Shown: piece by piece, positions 1-11,800 of the stretch
Layout: the number at the start of each line of letters is the position of its first letter
How positions within the stretch are numbered: position 1 is the first letter of the stretch
From: Gigantopelta aegis
Lineage: Eukaryota > Mollusca > Gastropoda > Neomphalida > Peltospiridae
DNA: 64,000 nt
Assembly (NCBI RefSeq): GCF_016097555.1
Contig: NC_054701.1
Coordinates: 1,960,091-2,024,090 of the forward strand
Direction of reading: 5' to 3'
Notes under the pieces: model-generated
The model's input: only the letters and a program-made list of their open reading frames with translations
Databases searched by the model: none
Told to the model about the DNA's origin: nothing
Made by a program: the position numbers and the translations under genes

Positions 1-303
1 AACAACCGTTACCTCCCACCCGCCCCGAGGGAGGTCTTTTTTGATTCAGTCATTCCGGACTTTGAATCGGTAACGAGGATATACGGTCTACCCATGCGCG
101 AGTGTAGGTTATACATCCGGCAAGGGGAGATAATTCTGCAGTGGAGGTTATAACTCAGGGTCATACAGCATTGTTGTTGTGCTAGTACTAGGTAAGTATG
201 AATAATAATGAAAATTAGAAACAAATTTTCTAATAAACACCTGCATTTAAGAATAACAGGCTTCGTAAATTCGGCCCATAAAGTTTTGTTTTGCTGTTTT
301 CAG
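1..303. other. Unassigned sequence and SMG6 intron end
   Basis: The first 190 bases are GC-richer than what follows and read like an interspersed repeat, but I cannot name a family. A good donor-like AGGTAAGTATG occurs near 190, yet the frame that would join it to the exon at 304 has stops just before it. From about 200 to 303 the sequence is AT-rich and ends in a pyrimidine tract plus CAG, the acceptor of the SMG6 exon. Confidence 0.4.
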
Positions 304-444
304 TTGGAGGATGTTGTGGTGGAGAGTGATGATGACGTTGATGCTGGAGACATTGAAGCTGACCATGTCAGTCACCTGCGAGCTCGCAAACTAGAACTCA
401 AGAAGAAGGTGGAAGAACAAAGAAAACTGGAAGAAAATGCAAAG
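304..444 (+). CDS. SMG6: SMG6 (EST1A) exon A: acidic/coiled linker before the PIN domain (gene continues left)
   Basis: First of five exons in the window for SMG6, the endonuclease that cuts mRNAs at premature stops in nonsense-mediated decay, acting in the cytoplasm with UPF1. The exon follows TTTTCAG and ends before GTTTTA, a weak donor. It has 47 codons with no stop: an acidic stretch (VVVESDDDVDAGDIE), then a charged helix (LRARKLELKKKVEEQRKLEE). In known SMG6 proteins the same acidic patch and LRA.KL.L helix stand just before the PIN domain. The five exons (304-444, 4658-4808, 7250-7461, 10794-10875, 11325-11455) join in phase to 238 residues plus a stop. The N-terminal part, with the exon-junction-binding motifs and 14-3-3-like domain, must lie upstream of the window. 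Confidence 0.85.
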
Positions 445-880
445 GTTTTATTTTTACTTTTTTTTAAATTGTTTTTGTGCAAATATGTTTTAAGTGTTTT
501 TTTATATGTATTCATCCAGTGTCCCACCTGTTTACATGATTTCTCATTTGTCTGTGGTATGCTAAGTATATTATGTACAAAAGTACAAACGAGTAGAACT
601 ATACGAATCCTTAAAATATGTCATGTGTATTTTTACAACTTAAAACAATAATGTGTCAATGAAAATATTTAGTTCTCAATTCATTGAGATGCTGGGGTAC
701 CATTAAACATTCATTCATTCATTCAGCCATTCGTTAATTCATTCATTCATTCGTCACTACTTTCTGAAGTAGCTTCAAGGGCATTCTAACTGACTTGTAG
801 TAACGACATATACTAGCAATTTGTAGTACTCTGTTTTTTCGATACATAAATTGTAGCATGTGACAAAATCATAACAATTT
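445..880. other. SMG6 intron, start
   Basis: AT-rich intron. A degenerate ATTC tetranucleotide run lies at about 709-755. Nothing else is recognisable. Confidence 0.6.
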
Positions 881-3800
881 AATGGTTTCCCACAATACAG
901 CTTGACCAGATACTACTAGCCATTATTACAAGCATCATAACAAATGACAGTTTAACACTGGTTAATGGTTTCCCCACAATACGGCTTGACCAGATACTAC
1001 TAGTCATTGCTACAAGCATCACAGTAAATGACAGTTTAACACGGGTTAATGGTTCCCCACAATACGGCTTGACCAGATACTACTAGTCATTACTACAAGC
1101 ATCACAGTAAATGACAGTTTAACAGGGGTTAATGGTTTCCCCACAATACAGCTTGACCAGATACTACTAGTCATTGCTACAAACATCACAGTAACTGACA
1201 GTTTAACACGGGTTAATGGTTCCCCACAATACGGCTTGACCAGATACTACTAGCCATTACTACAAGCATCACAGTAAATGACAGTTTAACAGGGGTTAAT
1301 GGTTTCCCACAATACAGCTTGACCAGATACTACTAGTCATTACTACAAGCATCACAGTAAATGACAGTTTAACAGGGGTTAATGGTTTCCCACAATACAG
1401 CTTGACCAGATACTATTAGTCATTACTACAAGCATCACAGTAAATGACAGTTTAACACGGGTTAATGGTTTCCCCACAATACGGCTTGACCAGATACTAC
1501 TAGTCATTACTACAAGCATCACGGTAAATGACAGTTTAACAGGGGTTAATGGTTTCCCACAATACAGCTTGACCAGATACTACTAGTCATTACTACAAGC
1601 ATCACAGTAAGTGACAGTTTAACAGGGGTTAATGGTTTCCCACAATACAGCTTGACCAGATACTACTAGTCATTACTACAGCCATTACTACAAGCATCAC
1701 AGTAAATGACAGTTTAACACGGGTTAATGGTTTCCCACAATACGGCTTGACCAGATACTACTAGTCATTACTACAAGCATCACAGTAAATGACAGTTTAA
1801 CACAGGTTAATCGTTTCCCCACAATACGGCTTGACCAGATACTACTAGTCATTACTACAAGCATCACAGTAAATGACAGTTTAACACCGGTTAATGGTTT
1901 CCCCACAATACGGCTTGACCAGATACTACTAGCCATTACTACAAGCATCACAGTAAATGACAGTTTAACACGGGTTAATGGTTCCCCACAATACGACTTG
2001 ACCAGATACTACTACTAGTCATTGCTACAAGCATCACGGTAAATGACAGTTTAACAAGGGTTAATGGTTTCCCCACAATACGGCTTGACCAGATACTACT
2101 AGTCATTGCTACAAGTATCACGGTAAATGACAGTTTAACACGGGTTAATGGTTCCCCACAATACGGCTTGACCAGATACTACTAGCCATTACTACAAGCA
2201 TCACAGTAACTGACAGTTTAACAGGGGTTAATGGTTTCCTACAATACGGCTTGACCAGATACTACTAGCCATTACTACAAGCATCACAGTAAATGACAGT
2301 TTAACTAGGGTTAATGGTTTCCCACAATACGGCTTGACCAGATACTACTAGCCATTACTACAAGCATCACAGTAAATGACAGTTTAACACAGGTTAATGG
2401 TTCCCCACAATACGGCTTGACCAGATACTACTAGTCATTACTACAAGCATCACAGTAAATGACAGTTTAACAAGGGATAATGGTTCCCCACAATACGGCT
2501 TGACCAGATACTACTAGTCATTACTACAAGCATCACGGTAAATGACAGTTTAACACCGGTTAATGGTTCCCCACAATACGGCTTGACCAGATACTACTAG
2601 TCATTACTACAAGCATCACAGTAAATGACAGTTTAACAAGGGTTATTGGTTCCCCACAATACGGCTTGACCAGATACTACTAGCCAATACTACAAGCATC
2701 ACAGTAAATGACAGTTTAACACAGGTTAATGGTTTCCCACAATACGGCTTGACCAGATACTACTAGTCATTACTACAAGCATCACAGTAAATGACAGTTT
2801 AACAAGGGTTAATGGTTCCCCACAATACGGCTTGACCAGATACTACTAGTCATTACTACAAGCATCACAGTAAATGACAGTTTAACAAGCGTTAATGGTT
2901 CCCCACAATACGGCTTGACCAGATACTACTAGTCATTACTACAAGCATCACAGTAAATGACAGTTTAACAAGGGTTAATGGTTCCCCACAATACGGCTTG
3001 ACCAGATACTACTAGCCAATACTACAAGCATCACAGTAAATGACAGTTTAACACGGGTTAATGGTTTCCCACAATACGGCTTGACCAGATACTACTAGTC
3101 ATTACTACAAGCATCACGGTAAATGACAGTTTAACAAGGGTTAATGGTTCCCCACAATACGGCTTGACCAGATACTACTAGTCATTACTACAAGCATCAC
3201 AGTAAATGACAGTTTAACAAGCGTTAATGGTTCCCCACAATACGGCTTGACCAGATACTACTAGTCATTACTACAAGCATCACGGTAAATGACCGTTTAA
3301 CAAGCGTTAATGGTTCCCCACAATACGGCTTGACCAGATACTACTAGTCATTACTACAAGCATCACGGTAAATGACAGTTTAACAAGGGTTAATGGTTTC
3401 CCACAATACGGCTTGACCAGATACTACTAGTCATTACTACAAGCATCACGGTAAATGACAGTTTAACAAGGGTTAATGGTTCCCCACAATACGGCTTGAC
3501 CAGATACTACTAGTCATTGCTACAAGCATCACAGTAAATGACAGTTTAACAAGCGTTAATGGTTTCCCACAATACGACTTGACCAGATACTACTAGCCAT
3601 TACTACAAGCATCACAGTAAATGACAGTTTAACAAGGGTTAATGGTTCCCCACAATACGGCTTGACCAGATACTACTAGCCAATACTACAAGCATCACAG
3701 TAAATGACAGTTTAACACAGGTTAATGGTTTCCCACAATACGGCTTGACCAGATACTACTAGTCATTACTACAAGCATCACAGTAAATGACAGTTTAACA

Positions 3801-4568
3801 CGGGTTAATGGTTTCCCACAATACGGCTTGACCAGATACTACTAGTCATTACTACAAGCATCACGGTAAATGACAGTTTAACAAGGGTTAATGGTTCCCC
3901 ACAATACGGCTTGACCAGATACTACTAGTCATTACTACAAGCATCACGGTAAATGACAGTTTAACAGGGGTTAATGGTTCCCCACAATACGGCTTAACCA
4001 GATACTACTAGTCATTACTACAAGCATCACAGTAAATGACAGTTTAACAAGCGTTAATGGTTCCCCACAATACGGCTTGACCAGATACTACTAGTCATTA
4101 CTACAAGCATCACGGTAAATGACCGTTTAACAAGCGTTAATGGTTCCCCACAATACGGCTTGACCAGATACTACTAGTCATTACTACAAGCATCACGGTA
4201 AATGACAGTTTAACAAGGGTTAATGGTTTCCCACAATACGGCTTGACCAGATACTACTAGTCATTACTACAAGCATCACGGTAAATGACAGTTTAACAAG
4301 GGTTAATGGTTCCCCACAATACGGCTTGACCAGATACTACTAGTCATTGCTACAAGCATCACAGTAAATGACAGTTTAACAAGCGTTAATGGTTTCCCAC
4401 AATACGACTTGACCAGATACTACTAGTCATTGCTACAAGCATCACAGTAAATGACAGTTTAACAAGCGTTAATGGTTTCCCACAATACGACTTGACCAGA
4501 TACTACTAGCCATTACTACAAGCATCACAGTAAATGACAGTTTAACAAGGGTTAATGGTTCCCCACAA
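881..4568. repeat. Minisatellite, 83-84 bp unit, about 44 copies (SMG6 intron)
   Basis: Tandem units contain ACGGCTTGACCAGATACTAC, followed by a CATTACTACAAGCATCAC part and a variable AACAAGGGTTAATGG end. Copies are about 90-95% alike. Units near 3291 and 4121 share the rare variant GACCGTTTAAC and identical neighbours, so a block of about 830 bp (10 units) was itself duplicated. The array ends 89 bases before the exon at 4658 and copies no exon sequence. Confidence 0.97.
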
Positions 4569-4657
4569 CTTCAGCATACTACACAAATAAGACGGTGATA
4601 AGAATTGTCAGTCATTTCTGCACACTATATTAAGAAAAGATTATTTTTCTCACTCAG

Positions 4658-4808
4658 GCGATAGTTGACGAGAACCGACACCATGTGATTGAGCTGGAGA
4701 TTCACCCGATATTTCTCGTTCCGGACACAAACTGTTTCATCGACCACCTTGACCCGCTTTGTGCCATTCTCCAGTCGAAGAAGTTTACTCTCGTGATTCC
4801 ACTAGTCG
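4658..4808 (+). CDS. SMG6: SMG6 exon B: start of the PIN domain, first catalytic Asp
   Basis: The exon follows TTTTTCTCACTCAG and ends G before GTATGAG. It encodes AIVDENRHHVIELEIHPIF and then LVPDTNCFIDHL, the first strand and first acidic residue of the SMG6 PIN nuclease. The Asp codon is 4724-4726 and corresponds to human D1251. Human SMG6 has LVPDTNGFIDHL, so the Gly is Cys here. The rest (LCAILQSKKFTLVIPLV) is the following helix and strand. It leaves one base, completing a Val codon with the next exon. Confidence 0.95.
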
Positions 4809-5012
4809 GTATGAGATAAATAAACATTGCTTTCCTTTCCAGACCAAGTATTAATTAAAAACAACTGTATGAGACACCAAATAGCCATAGTTTAAAATGT
4901 GCTGAGGTGTTGATAAATAAACAGTCCTAGGCACAGGCACTTGTATTTATTATATAACATTTAGTGAAATATCTTAAAATATCAGTGAAATAAAAGTGTT
5001 GTCAGTCACTCA

Positions 5013-5325
5013 GTGATGATAACACATTTTAGAGTGGAAATTTCACTATTTCACACTAAAATGTGTTATCGTCACTATAGAAAGTGTTATCTTCACTGTG
5101 AGAAAGCCGGAACTATTTTGCTGCTGGCATTTTAAAAATAAAGGTAAATTGCCAAAAGTTATATAATAAAAAGAATATTTCATTTTTTGGTCAAATATGA
5201 TTTATATCTCATCTTGTGAAGATTGCAATCATATCACACTCGTTGTACAAGCGTAACTCATGAGATATGATTGCAAACTTCACTCAATGAGATATAAATC
5301 ACGTTTGACAAAAAACATGAAATAT
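5013..5325. mobile_element. MITE-like foldback, two adjacent imperfect hairpins
   Basis: Arms 5013-5032 (GTGATGATAACACATTTTAG) and about 5056-5075 (its complement with one mismatch) form one hairpin. Arms 5175-5212 and 5287-5325 (about 38 bp, few mismatches) form a second, with an inner pair around GATTGCAATCATATC and GATATGATTGCAA. This looks like a non-autonomous foldback element. I could not fix target duplications. Confidence 0.6.
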
Positions 5326-5350
5326 CCTCTGTATACTTTCTCTTGTGTTT

Positions 5351-5515
5351 GGACCGGGATGAGATTTAGCAGTGGAGCACTCACCTAATGTTCCTAGATC
5401 CAAGGATCAAATACCCTTGATGGACCCACTTTCTGATTGGGATTTCCCCATTACAACCAGTGTTCCACAACTGGTATATCGAAGAGCATGGTTTGTGGGA
5501 CAGTGAAATGATCAT
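5351..5515 (+). mobile_element. Decayed, 3'-truncated tRNA-headed SINE
   Basis: GGGATGAGATTTAGCAGTGG resembles the GGGATGTAGCCCAGTGG head at 61397. It is followed by a B-box-like GGATCAAATACCC and the body motif CAACTGGTATATCGAAG...GGTTTGTG, which parallels CACGACTGGTATATCAAAGG...TGGTATGTG in the better copies. The tail is missing. Confidence 0.6.
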
Positions 5516-6151
5516 TGAAAAAATGCTACTTTGAGTTAATTTTATTATTATTAAATATTTACATAATGTGAAAACAATAATTTGAAAAGGAAGTATAAAA
5601 TTATTAGACTAAGCACAAATAGATAATATACATTACATTATTAACTAAAATCCAGGTCTTCTAGAATTTTCACTAACCATGGGATTGGTGATTTAAAATT
5701 CACTAGCCATGATTGAATATCCACTAGCCCTACTGTCAGGGGTTCTAGAATTAAGAAAACAAAGACACTTCCCACACTGAACAGTGGATTAAAAATTTAC
5801 TGGTCACATTTAAAAATTTACGTGCTAAATTTTAATCACTGATAAAACCAATGAAAGAAAGTAAATAATTTTTCATTGTACAATTTGAAATACTTATATA
5901 ACTGAGACTGTGTCTGATAGTTTGTTACTTTACACAACAGATGGGTGGATTAGTTAGTGGATACTTTTACTAATTTGTCTTTAAAAATATGCTAAACAAA
6001 GTAATTGGCTATTGGAGTAAAACAAAGGTAATGAATGAAGTGTTAAACAGATGAATGAAATTAAACATTAAACAATAAATTAATATTTAATATTTATTTA
6101 CATGTGTAATGGCAAGTCACTTCCCCTCCCCACCAGAAGGATTTTTTTAAC

Positions 6152-6388
6152 AATAATTGTATCCCAGTTTAAAAGCCTTATAGTATAATACTCCCACCCA
6201 CAAACTGGTAATAAATTGTATCCCAGTTTAAAAGGCGTATAGTATAATACTCCCACCCACAAACTGGTAATAAATTGTATCCCAGTTTAAAAGGCTTATA
6301 GTATAATACTTCCATTGACAAACAGGTAATAAATTGTATCCCAGTTTAAAAGGCTTATAGTATAATACTCCCATCGACAAGCTGGTGA
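6152..6388. repeat. Short tandem repeat, about 60 bp x 4
   Basis: Four copies of TTGTATCCCAGTTTAAAAGG followed by CTTATAGTATAATACTCCCA and an ACAAACTGGTAATAAA end. Confidence 0.9.
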
Positions 6389-7249
6389 TAAAATGAGAAA
6401 TAAAATAGGAATTTTTAAAAACATTTTTTTTTATGTAGGTACATTTTTAAATTTGTGTTAATTCATCATATAATGCACTTCAAAATAATTTCTTGCAAGT
6501 CTTGCAAATTTAATTATGTAATGTTTAAATATAACTAAAACAAATAATAATAACAATACATATTTGGAAATTTGCAAAAAAAATATGGTTATTGACAACC
6601 TTGAAAACCCTGACCTGACCAGACTGGTCACTGTTTACATGATTAATCCTGCACTGTGTTATGGTAACAACTGTTTGGGTGCAAGTCACTCCAATAGTTA
6701 CAGGAAAATGGCACCAAATTGACATTGCAACATTTTGTTAACTTGGACGGATGGGCATAGATTACTGGTGACCATATATTCATTAGTGAACGGTTGCATG
6801 TGAAAGGAAATTAGAAAGTATTGACTTGTAGATCCTTTTTTCTGTTTTACATATGATCGATGTTGGTTGATTTTTTTTTATTTGATCATCATCACAGTGG
6901 TTTATTTGTTTTCCCCTCATTGGCCATTGGGCTCTAACAATGTACATATCTGGTGAATACTAGTATATTTATGACTACTAGCATTTGAATTAAAAAATTT
7001 TTTTATAATATCGGCGAATTGATCACAGAGGTGAGTCCCGTTTTTTTAATGGTTACAATTTTTACAGTCCTGGTAAAGAAATTCACGGAGTCAATGCAGG
7101 GTCTTGCCAGCCTCTAGGGAAAACACTGCGAGTTAATAATGGTAAATATGAAATAGGTTTATGACAAGGATATTATTGGTTAGTTACAGCATAATTAAGC
7201 TTCTCTTGTGGGTTTTGCTACCAAGTGACTGTGTGCACTGTGTTTCCAG

Positions 7250-7461
7250 TTATAAACGAGCTGGACGGACTGGCGAAGGGGAGCCGCGAGGGACAGTACG
7301 ACAGCCCGGACCACGCGTGGATGGTGAAGCAGTGTGCCAAGCAAGCAGTCGCCTTCCTCGAGGCCGAGTTCGAAAAGAAAAACTCACATCTCAGAGCTCA
7401 GACGTCGAAAGGGTCAACACTCGAAACCATTGCCTTCCGCAGCGAGGAGACCAGCAAGAGT
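7250..7461 (+). CDS. SMG6: SMG6 exon C: middle of the PIN domain, ends inside a minisatellite
   Basis: The exon follows TGTTTCCAG. With one base from exon B it reads V-INELDGLAKGSREG, the conserved VINELDGLAKG motif of SMG6. It continues through HAWMVKQCAKQAVAFLE and LRAQTSKGSTLETIAFRSEE to SKS. Human SMG6 has similar LRALTSRG and SIAFRSED stretches. The donor AGT followed by GTGAGT (7462-7467) is strong and leaves phase 0, which joins cleanly to GNNDD in exon D. The final 11 exon bases (CCAGCAAGAGT) and the donor are the first copy of a 54-bp minisatellite that runs on to 9834, so dozens of equivalent donors lie downstream. Confidence 0.95.
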
Positions 7462-9834
7462 GTGAGTATGACACAGTTCTGTTTATTATTAGTCACCCAC
7501 CGGTCCAGCAAGAGTGTGAGTATGACACAGTTCTGTTTATTATTAGTCACCCACCGGTCCACCAAGAGTGTGAGTATGATACAGTTCTGTTTATTATTAG
7601 TCACCCACCGGTCCAGCAAGAGTGTGAGTATGACACAGTTCTGTTTATTATTAGTCACCCACCGGTCCAGCAAGAGTGTGAGTATGACACAGTTCTGTTT
7701 ATTATTAGTCACCCACCGGTCCAGCAAGAGTGTGAGTATGACACAGTTCTGTTTATTATTAGTCACCCACCGGTCCAGCAAGAGTGTGAGTATGACACAG
7801 TTCTGTTTATTATTAGTCACCCACCGGTCCAGCAAGAGTGTGAGTATGGCACAGTTCTGTTTATTATTAGTCACCCACCGGTCCACCAAGAGTGTGAGTA
7901 TGACACAGTTCTGTTTATTATTATTCACCACATGGTCCAGCAAGAGTGTGAGTATGACACAGTTCTGTTTATTATTAGTCAACCACCAGTCCAGCAAGAG
8001 TGTGAGTATGACACAGTTCTGTTTATTATTAGTCACCCACCGGTCCACCAAGAGTGTGAGTATGACACAGTTCTGTTTATTATTATTCACCACATGATCC
8101 AGCAAGAGTGTGAGTATGACACAGTTCTGTTTATTATTATTCACCACATGGTCCAGCAAGAGTGTGAGTATGACACAGTTCTGTTTATTATTAGTCACCC
8201 ACCGGTCCAGCAAGAGTGTGTGTATGACAGAATTCTGTTTATTATTAGTCACCTACCAGTCCACCAAGAGTGTGAGTATGACACAGTTCTGTTTATTATT
8301 AGTCACCCACCGGTCCACCAAGAGTGTGAGTATGACACAGTTCTGCAAGAGTGTGAGTATGACACAGTTCTGTTTATTATTAGTCACCCACCGGTCCAGC
8401 AAGAGTGTGAGTATGACACAGTTCTGTTTATTATTAGTCACCCACCGGTCCAGCAAGAGTGTGTGTATGACAGAATTCTGTTTATTATTAGTCACCCACC
8501 GGTCCACCAAGAGTGAGTATGACACAGTTCTGTTTATTATTAGTCACCCACCGGTCCACCAAGAGTGTGAGTATGACACAGTTCTGTTTATTATTAGTCA
8601 CCCACCGGTCCAGCAAGAGTGTGAGTATGACACAGTTCTGTTTATTATTAGTCACCCACCGGTCCACCAAGAGTGTGAGTATGATACAGTTCTGTTTATT
8701 ATTAGTCACCCACCGGTCCAGCAAGAGTGTGAGTATGACACAGTTCTGTTTATTATTAGTCACCCACCGGTCCAGCAAGAGTGTGAGTATGACACAGTTC
8801 TGTTTATTATTAGTCACCCACCGGTCCAGCAAGAGTGTGAGTATGACACAGTTGTGTTTATTATTAGTCACCCACCGGTCCAGCAAGAGTGTGAGTATGA
8901 CACAGTTCTGTTTATTATTAGTCACCCACCGGTCCAGCAAGAGTGTGAGTATGGCACAGTTCTGTTTATTATTAGTCACCCACCGGTCCACCAAGAGTGT
9001 GAGTATGACACAGTTCTGTTTATTATTATTCACCACATGGTCCAGCAAGAGTGTGAGTATGACACAGTTCTGTTTATTATTAGTCAACCACCAGTCCAGC
9101 AAGAGTGTGAGTATGACACAGTTCTGTTTATTATTAGTCACCCACCGGTCCACCAAGAGTGTGAGTATGACACAGTTCTGTTTATTATTATTCACCACAT
9201 GATCCAGCAAGAGTGTGAGTATGACACAGTTCTGTTTATTATTATTCACCACATGGTCCAGCAAGAGTGTGAGTATGACACAGTTCTGTTTATTATTAGT
9301 CACCCACCGGTCCAGCAAGAGTGTGTGTATGACAGAATTCTGTTTATTATTAGTCACCTACCAGTCCACCAAGAGTGTGAGTATGACACAGTTCTGTTTA
9401 TTATTAGTCACCCACCGGTCCACCAAGAGTGTGAGTATGACACAGTTCTGCAAGAGTGTGAGTATGACACAGTTCTGTTTATTATTAGTCACCCACCGGT
9501 CCAGCAAGAGTGTGAGTATGACACAGTTCTGTTTATTATTAGTCACCCACCGGTCCAGCAAGAGTGTGTGTATGACAGAATTCTGTTTATTATTAGTCAC
9601 CCACCGGTCCACCAAGAGTGTGAGTATGACACAGTTCTGTTTATTATTAGTCACCCACCGGTCCACCAAGAGTGTGAGTATGACACAGTTCTGTTTATTA
9701 TTAGTCACCCACCGGTCCAGCAAGAGTGTGAGTATGACACAGTTCTGTTTATTATTAGTCACCCACCGGTCCACCAAGAGTGTGAGTATGACACAGTTCT
9801 GTTTATTATTAGTCACCCACCGGTCCAGCAAGAG
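7451..9834. repeat. Splice-donor minisatellite, 54 bp x about 44, seeded at SMG6 exon C
   Basis: Each unit carries CCAGCAAGAGT then GTGAGTATGACACAG, then a TTATTATTAGTCACCCACCG part. This is the last 11 bases of exon C, its 5' splice site and 43 intron bases. Nearly all units keep GTGAGT; a few have GTGTGT, and near 8511 one has lost two bases. As 54 is a multiple of three and the unit has no stop in the exon frame, that frame stays open from exon C to 8097 through about 12 units, adding VSMTQFCLLLVTHRSSKS per unit. Rare variants recur about 1105 bp apart (GATACAG near 7579 and 8683; GTGTGTATGACAG near 8218 and 9323), so half of the array is a block duplication. Confidence 0.97.
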
Positions 9835-10793
9835 GAGACTGTAGATTTGTCTCCATCTGTCTGTCCATTCATCTATTTGTCCGTCTGTCCTACATACAGC
9901 TTTCCTAACTTTTTCCCCCAAGTGCCTCGAGATATTGAGACTGAAATTTTATTTATAGCTTTATCATGTAGAGTTACAGATCAATTTTATGTTTCATGGG
10001 AATTTCTTCAAAGCCATTTTTAACAGTTGTGGCAGATCAAGTTTGTCTTTTATGGAAATTTAGTCAAGGGCCATAACTGTCAAACATGTAATTGATCCAT
10101 TATGAGTTGTGGCTCTTGAAGTTAGGCGATATGAAATATGTGAGGTCTAGTAGGGGACATGTTTGGTTTGTCAGCACTCTCAGCATGCTTCTTGTTGTAT
10201 CACCTCCAAAATATGTACATTATGTCTTGTGTCAAGTGTTTTGAATACCAACCAAAAAATAATGGAACTCTTAAAGAGACCGTTCGGAGTTAGCAGCCAT
10301 TGCAAGATGTCTGCGATTAACAAAGTCTTTTTGGTGACTAAAAATATGTCATAAATACATTCTCTTGCTTAGAATACCTGTTTATCCAGTGTGTTTGTGG
10401 TTGTGTGCTACTATTTGTAGCAATCAGTGTTCATTTTACTTTGTAATACATATTTTTTCATACATGCAAAATGACTGGAAGGTAAAATCTGGTTTGGGCT
10501 ACTAGAAAGATTACGACATCAACAAACATGTTTTTCATACAGATACAGATACTCTAAACAGGCAGTTATCTCTAATCTGTCATTTTAGTCATCAAAACGG
10601 CTGTTAGTCACAAACATCTGACAATGGCAGCAAACTTTAAACACTGATAGAAATGTTGCAGTGAGTGTGAGCAATAATAAATTGCTATTTATATCAATTT
10701 GTTGACTATCAGTACGATACTATCTGTCATGTTTATTTACTTGGTAAAAATATTAAATTATTGAATATAATTCTGTTTTTTTCTTTCTTTCAG
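9835..10793. other. SMG6 intron, downstream of the donor array
   Basis: A degenerate CTGTC-rich stretch at 9845-9900, then AT-rich intron with no recognisable element. It ends in a long pyrimidine tract and CAG at 10791-10793. Confidence 0.7.
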
Positions 10794-10875
10794 GGCAATA
10801 ATGATGACCTTATTTTATCATGCTGTACACACTATTGCAAGGATAAAGCAAACGTTTACATGAACAGGAAGAAAG
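10794..10875 (+). CDS. SMG6: SMG6 exon D: second catalytic Asp (GNNDDLIL)
   Basis: The exon follows TTTCTTTCTTTCAG and ends AAAG before GTAATC. It encodes GNNDDLILSCCTHYCKDKAN and then VYMNRKK. GNNDDLILSCC.HYCKDKA is nearly identical to human SMG6, where the second Asp is D1353, the residue whose loss kills endonuclease activity; here its codon is 10806-10808. Phase 1 out. Confidence 0.96.
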
Positions 10876-11324
10876 GTAATCTTAACATGGCAATACCATT
10901 TGATGTACTATGGGTATCTAAAGTAAGACAAATCAGTACAACATTTAATTGTTTATGCCCCCCACTTCTAGTTTTTAGTTTAGAACTTGGAATCCATAAA
11001 AATAAAATTTATTTTGTACTCTTCTGTTCGTCCATTGAAGGAACAGCTTGCATAATTTTGAAATCTGGTATAATTTTTAAGTATATTTAAGACAGTTATT
11101 AATTATTTTGATAATTATTTCAGTCTGTGTTTATAAGAGAATGGATTTTTAACTCATCTTGTAATAAAAAATCTATGAATTTCACTGATGTCTTGGATTT
11201 CTTTAAACCCTATTAAAGTTAAATACTCTATTTTTTAATGATTTGCAGCAAGTTGGTTTTTTGTACAAGTAAAATATAGTTTGTTTGGTACTGGAGAAGC
11301 ATGTTTTTCATTAATTTTATCCAG
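10876..11324. other. SMG6 last intron
   Basis: A 449-base AT-rich intron from GTAATC to TTTTATCCAG. I see no repeat or other feature in it. Confidence 0.85.
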
Positions 11325-11455
11325 ACACTCCGGTCCGCCTGTACCGTGACGTGGTCCTGCTGACTGACGATCGCAACCTGCGCCTGAAGGCTCTGTCGGT
11401 GAACGTGCCCGTCAAGGATATCCCATCATTCATGCGCTGGAGCAAGGTCACGTGA
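11325..11455 (+). CDS. SMG6: SMG6 exon E: C-terminal PIN segment and stop
   Basis: Completes a split Asp codon, then reads TPVRLYRDVVLLTDDRNLRL and KALSVNVPVKDIPSFMRW, ending SKVT and TGA (11453-11455). VVLLTDDRNLR.KAL..NVPV.DIP.F..W is the conserved end of SMG6. The first Asp of LLTDD (codon 11366-11368) is the third catalytic acid, human D1392. All three catalytic Asp residues are therefore present. This exon is markedly GC-rich against its AT-rich flanks. Confidence 0.96.
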
Positions 11456-11689
11456 GGCCAGTCCCACGCACGTCGAGACAAGCAGTGAAGTGCAACCAGC
11501 CGAGTGCCACTGGCCAGTCACACGGTCACCAACGCCCTGTGTTATCGCTTGACCCCCCCGAGAACCGTTCCTGCGAACCTTTGTGCTTACTAGTTTAGAA
11601 TGAAACGCAAAACCCGAGCTGTGAGAGAACCCTCGTCACAGAGAGACGTGATGGCTTAACAGAGATGTCTGCCCAAGGTGATGGTGGTC

Positions 11690-11800
11690 TTGTGATCTAG
11701 TTCCTGTAATCTAGTTCCTGTGGTCTACTTCCTGTGATCTAGTTCCTGTGGTCTAGTTCCTGTGATCTAGTTCCTGCGATCTAGTTCCTGTGGTCTAGAT
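11690..11800. repeat. Short tandem repeat, 15-16 bp x about 7
   Basis: Degenerate copies of TGATCTAGTTCCTG alternating GTGATC, GTGGTC, GTAATC and GCGATC, inside the probable SMG6 3' UTR. Confidence 0.9.

Larger units (their letters stand above)
4809..7249. other. SMG6 intron with MITE-like and SINE remnants
   Basis: A 2.4-kb AT-rich intron. It contains two foldback structures (5013-5325), a decayed SINE head (5351-5515) and a four-copy repeat (6152-6388). The remainder shows nothing I can name. It ends in GTGTTTCCAG. Confidence 0.8.

Noticed and set aside
1-190. Possible upstream SMG6 exon ending at AGGTAAGTATG
   Set aside because: The frame required by the next exon (phase 0) has stop codons directly before the donor.
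881-4568. CRISPR-like appearance of regular repeats
   Set aside because: The repeats are head-to-tail with no unique spacers, in a eukaryotic intron.
7161-10023. Long open frames on both strands, up to 637 codons
   Set aside because: They are the 54-bp array read in several frames; the unit length is a multiple of three and lacks stops. Only the exon C part is a gene.
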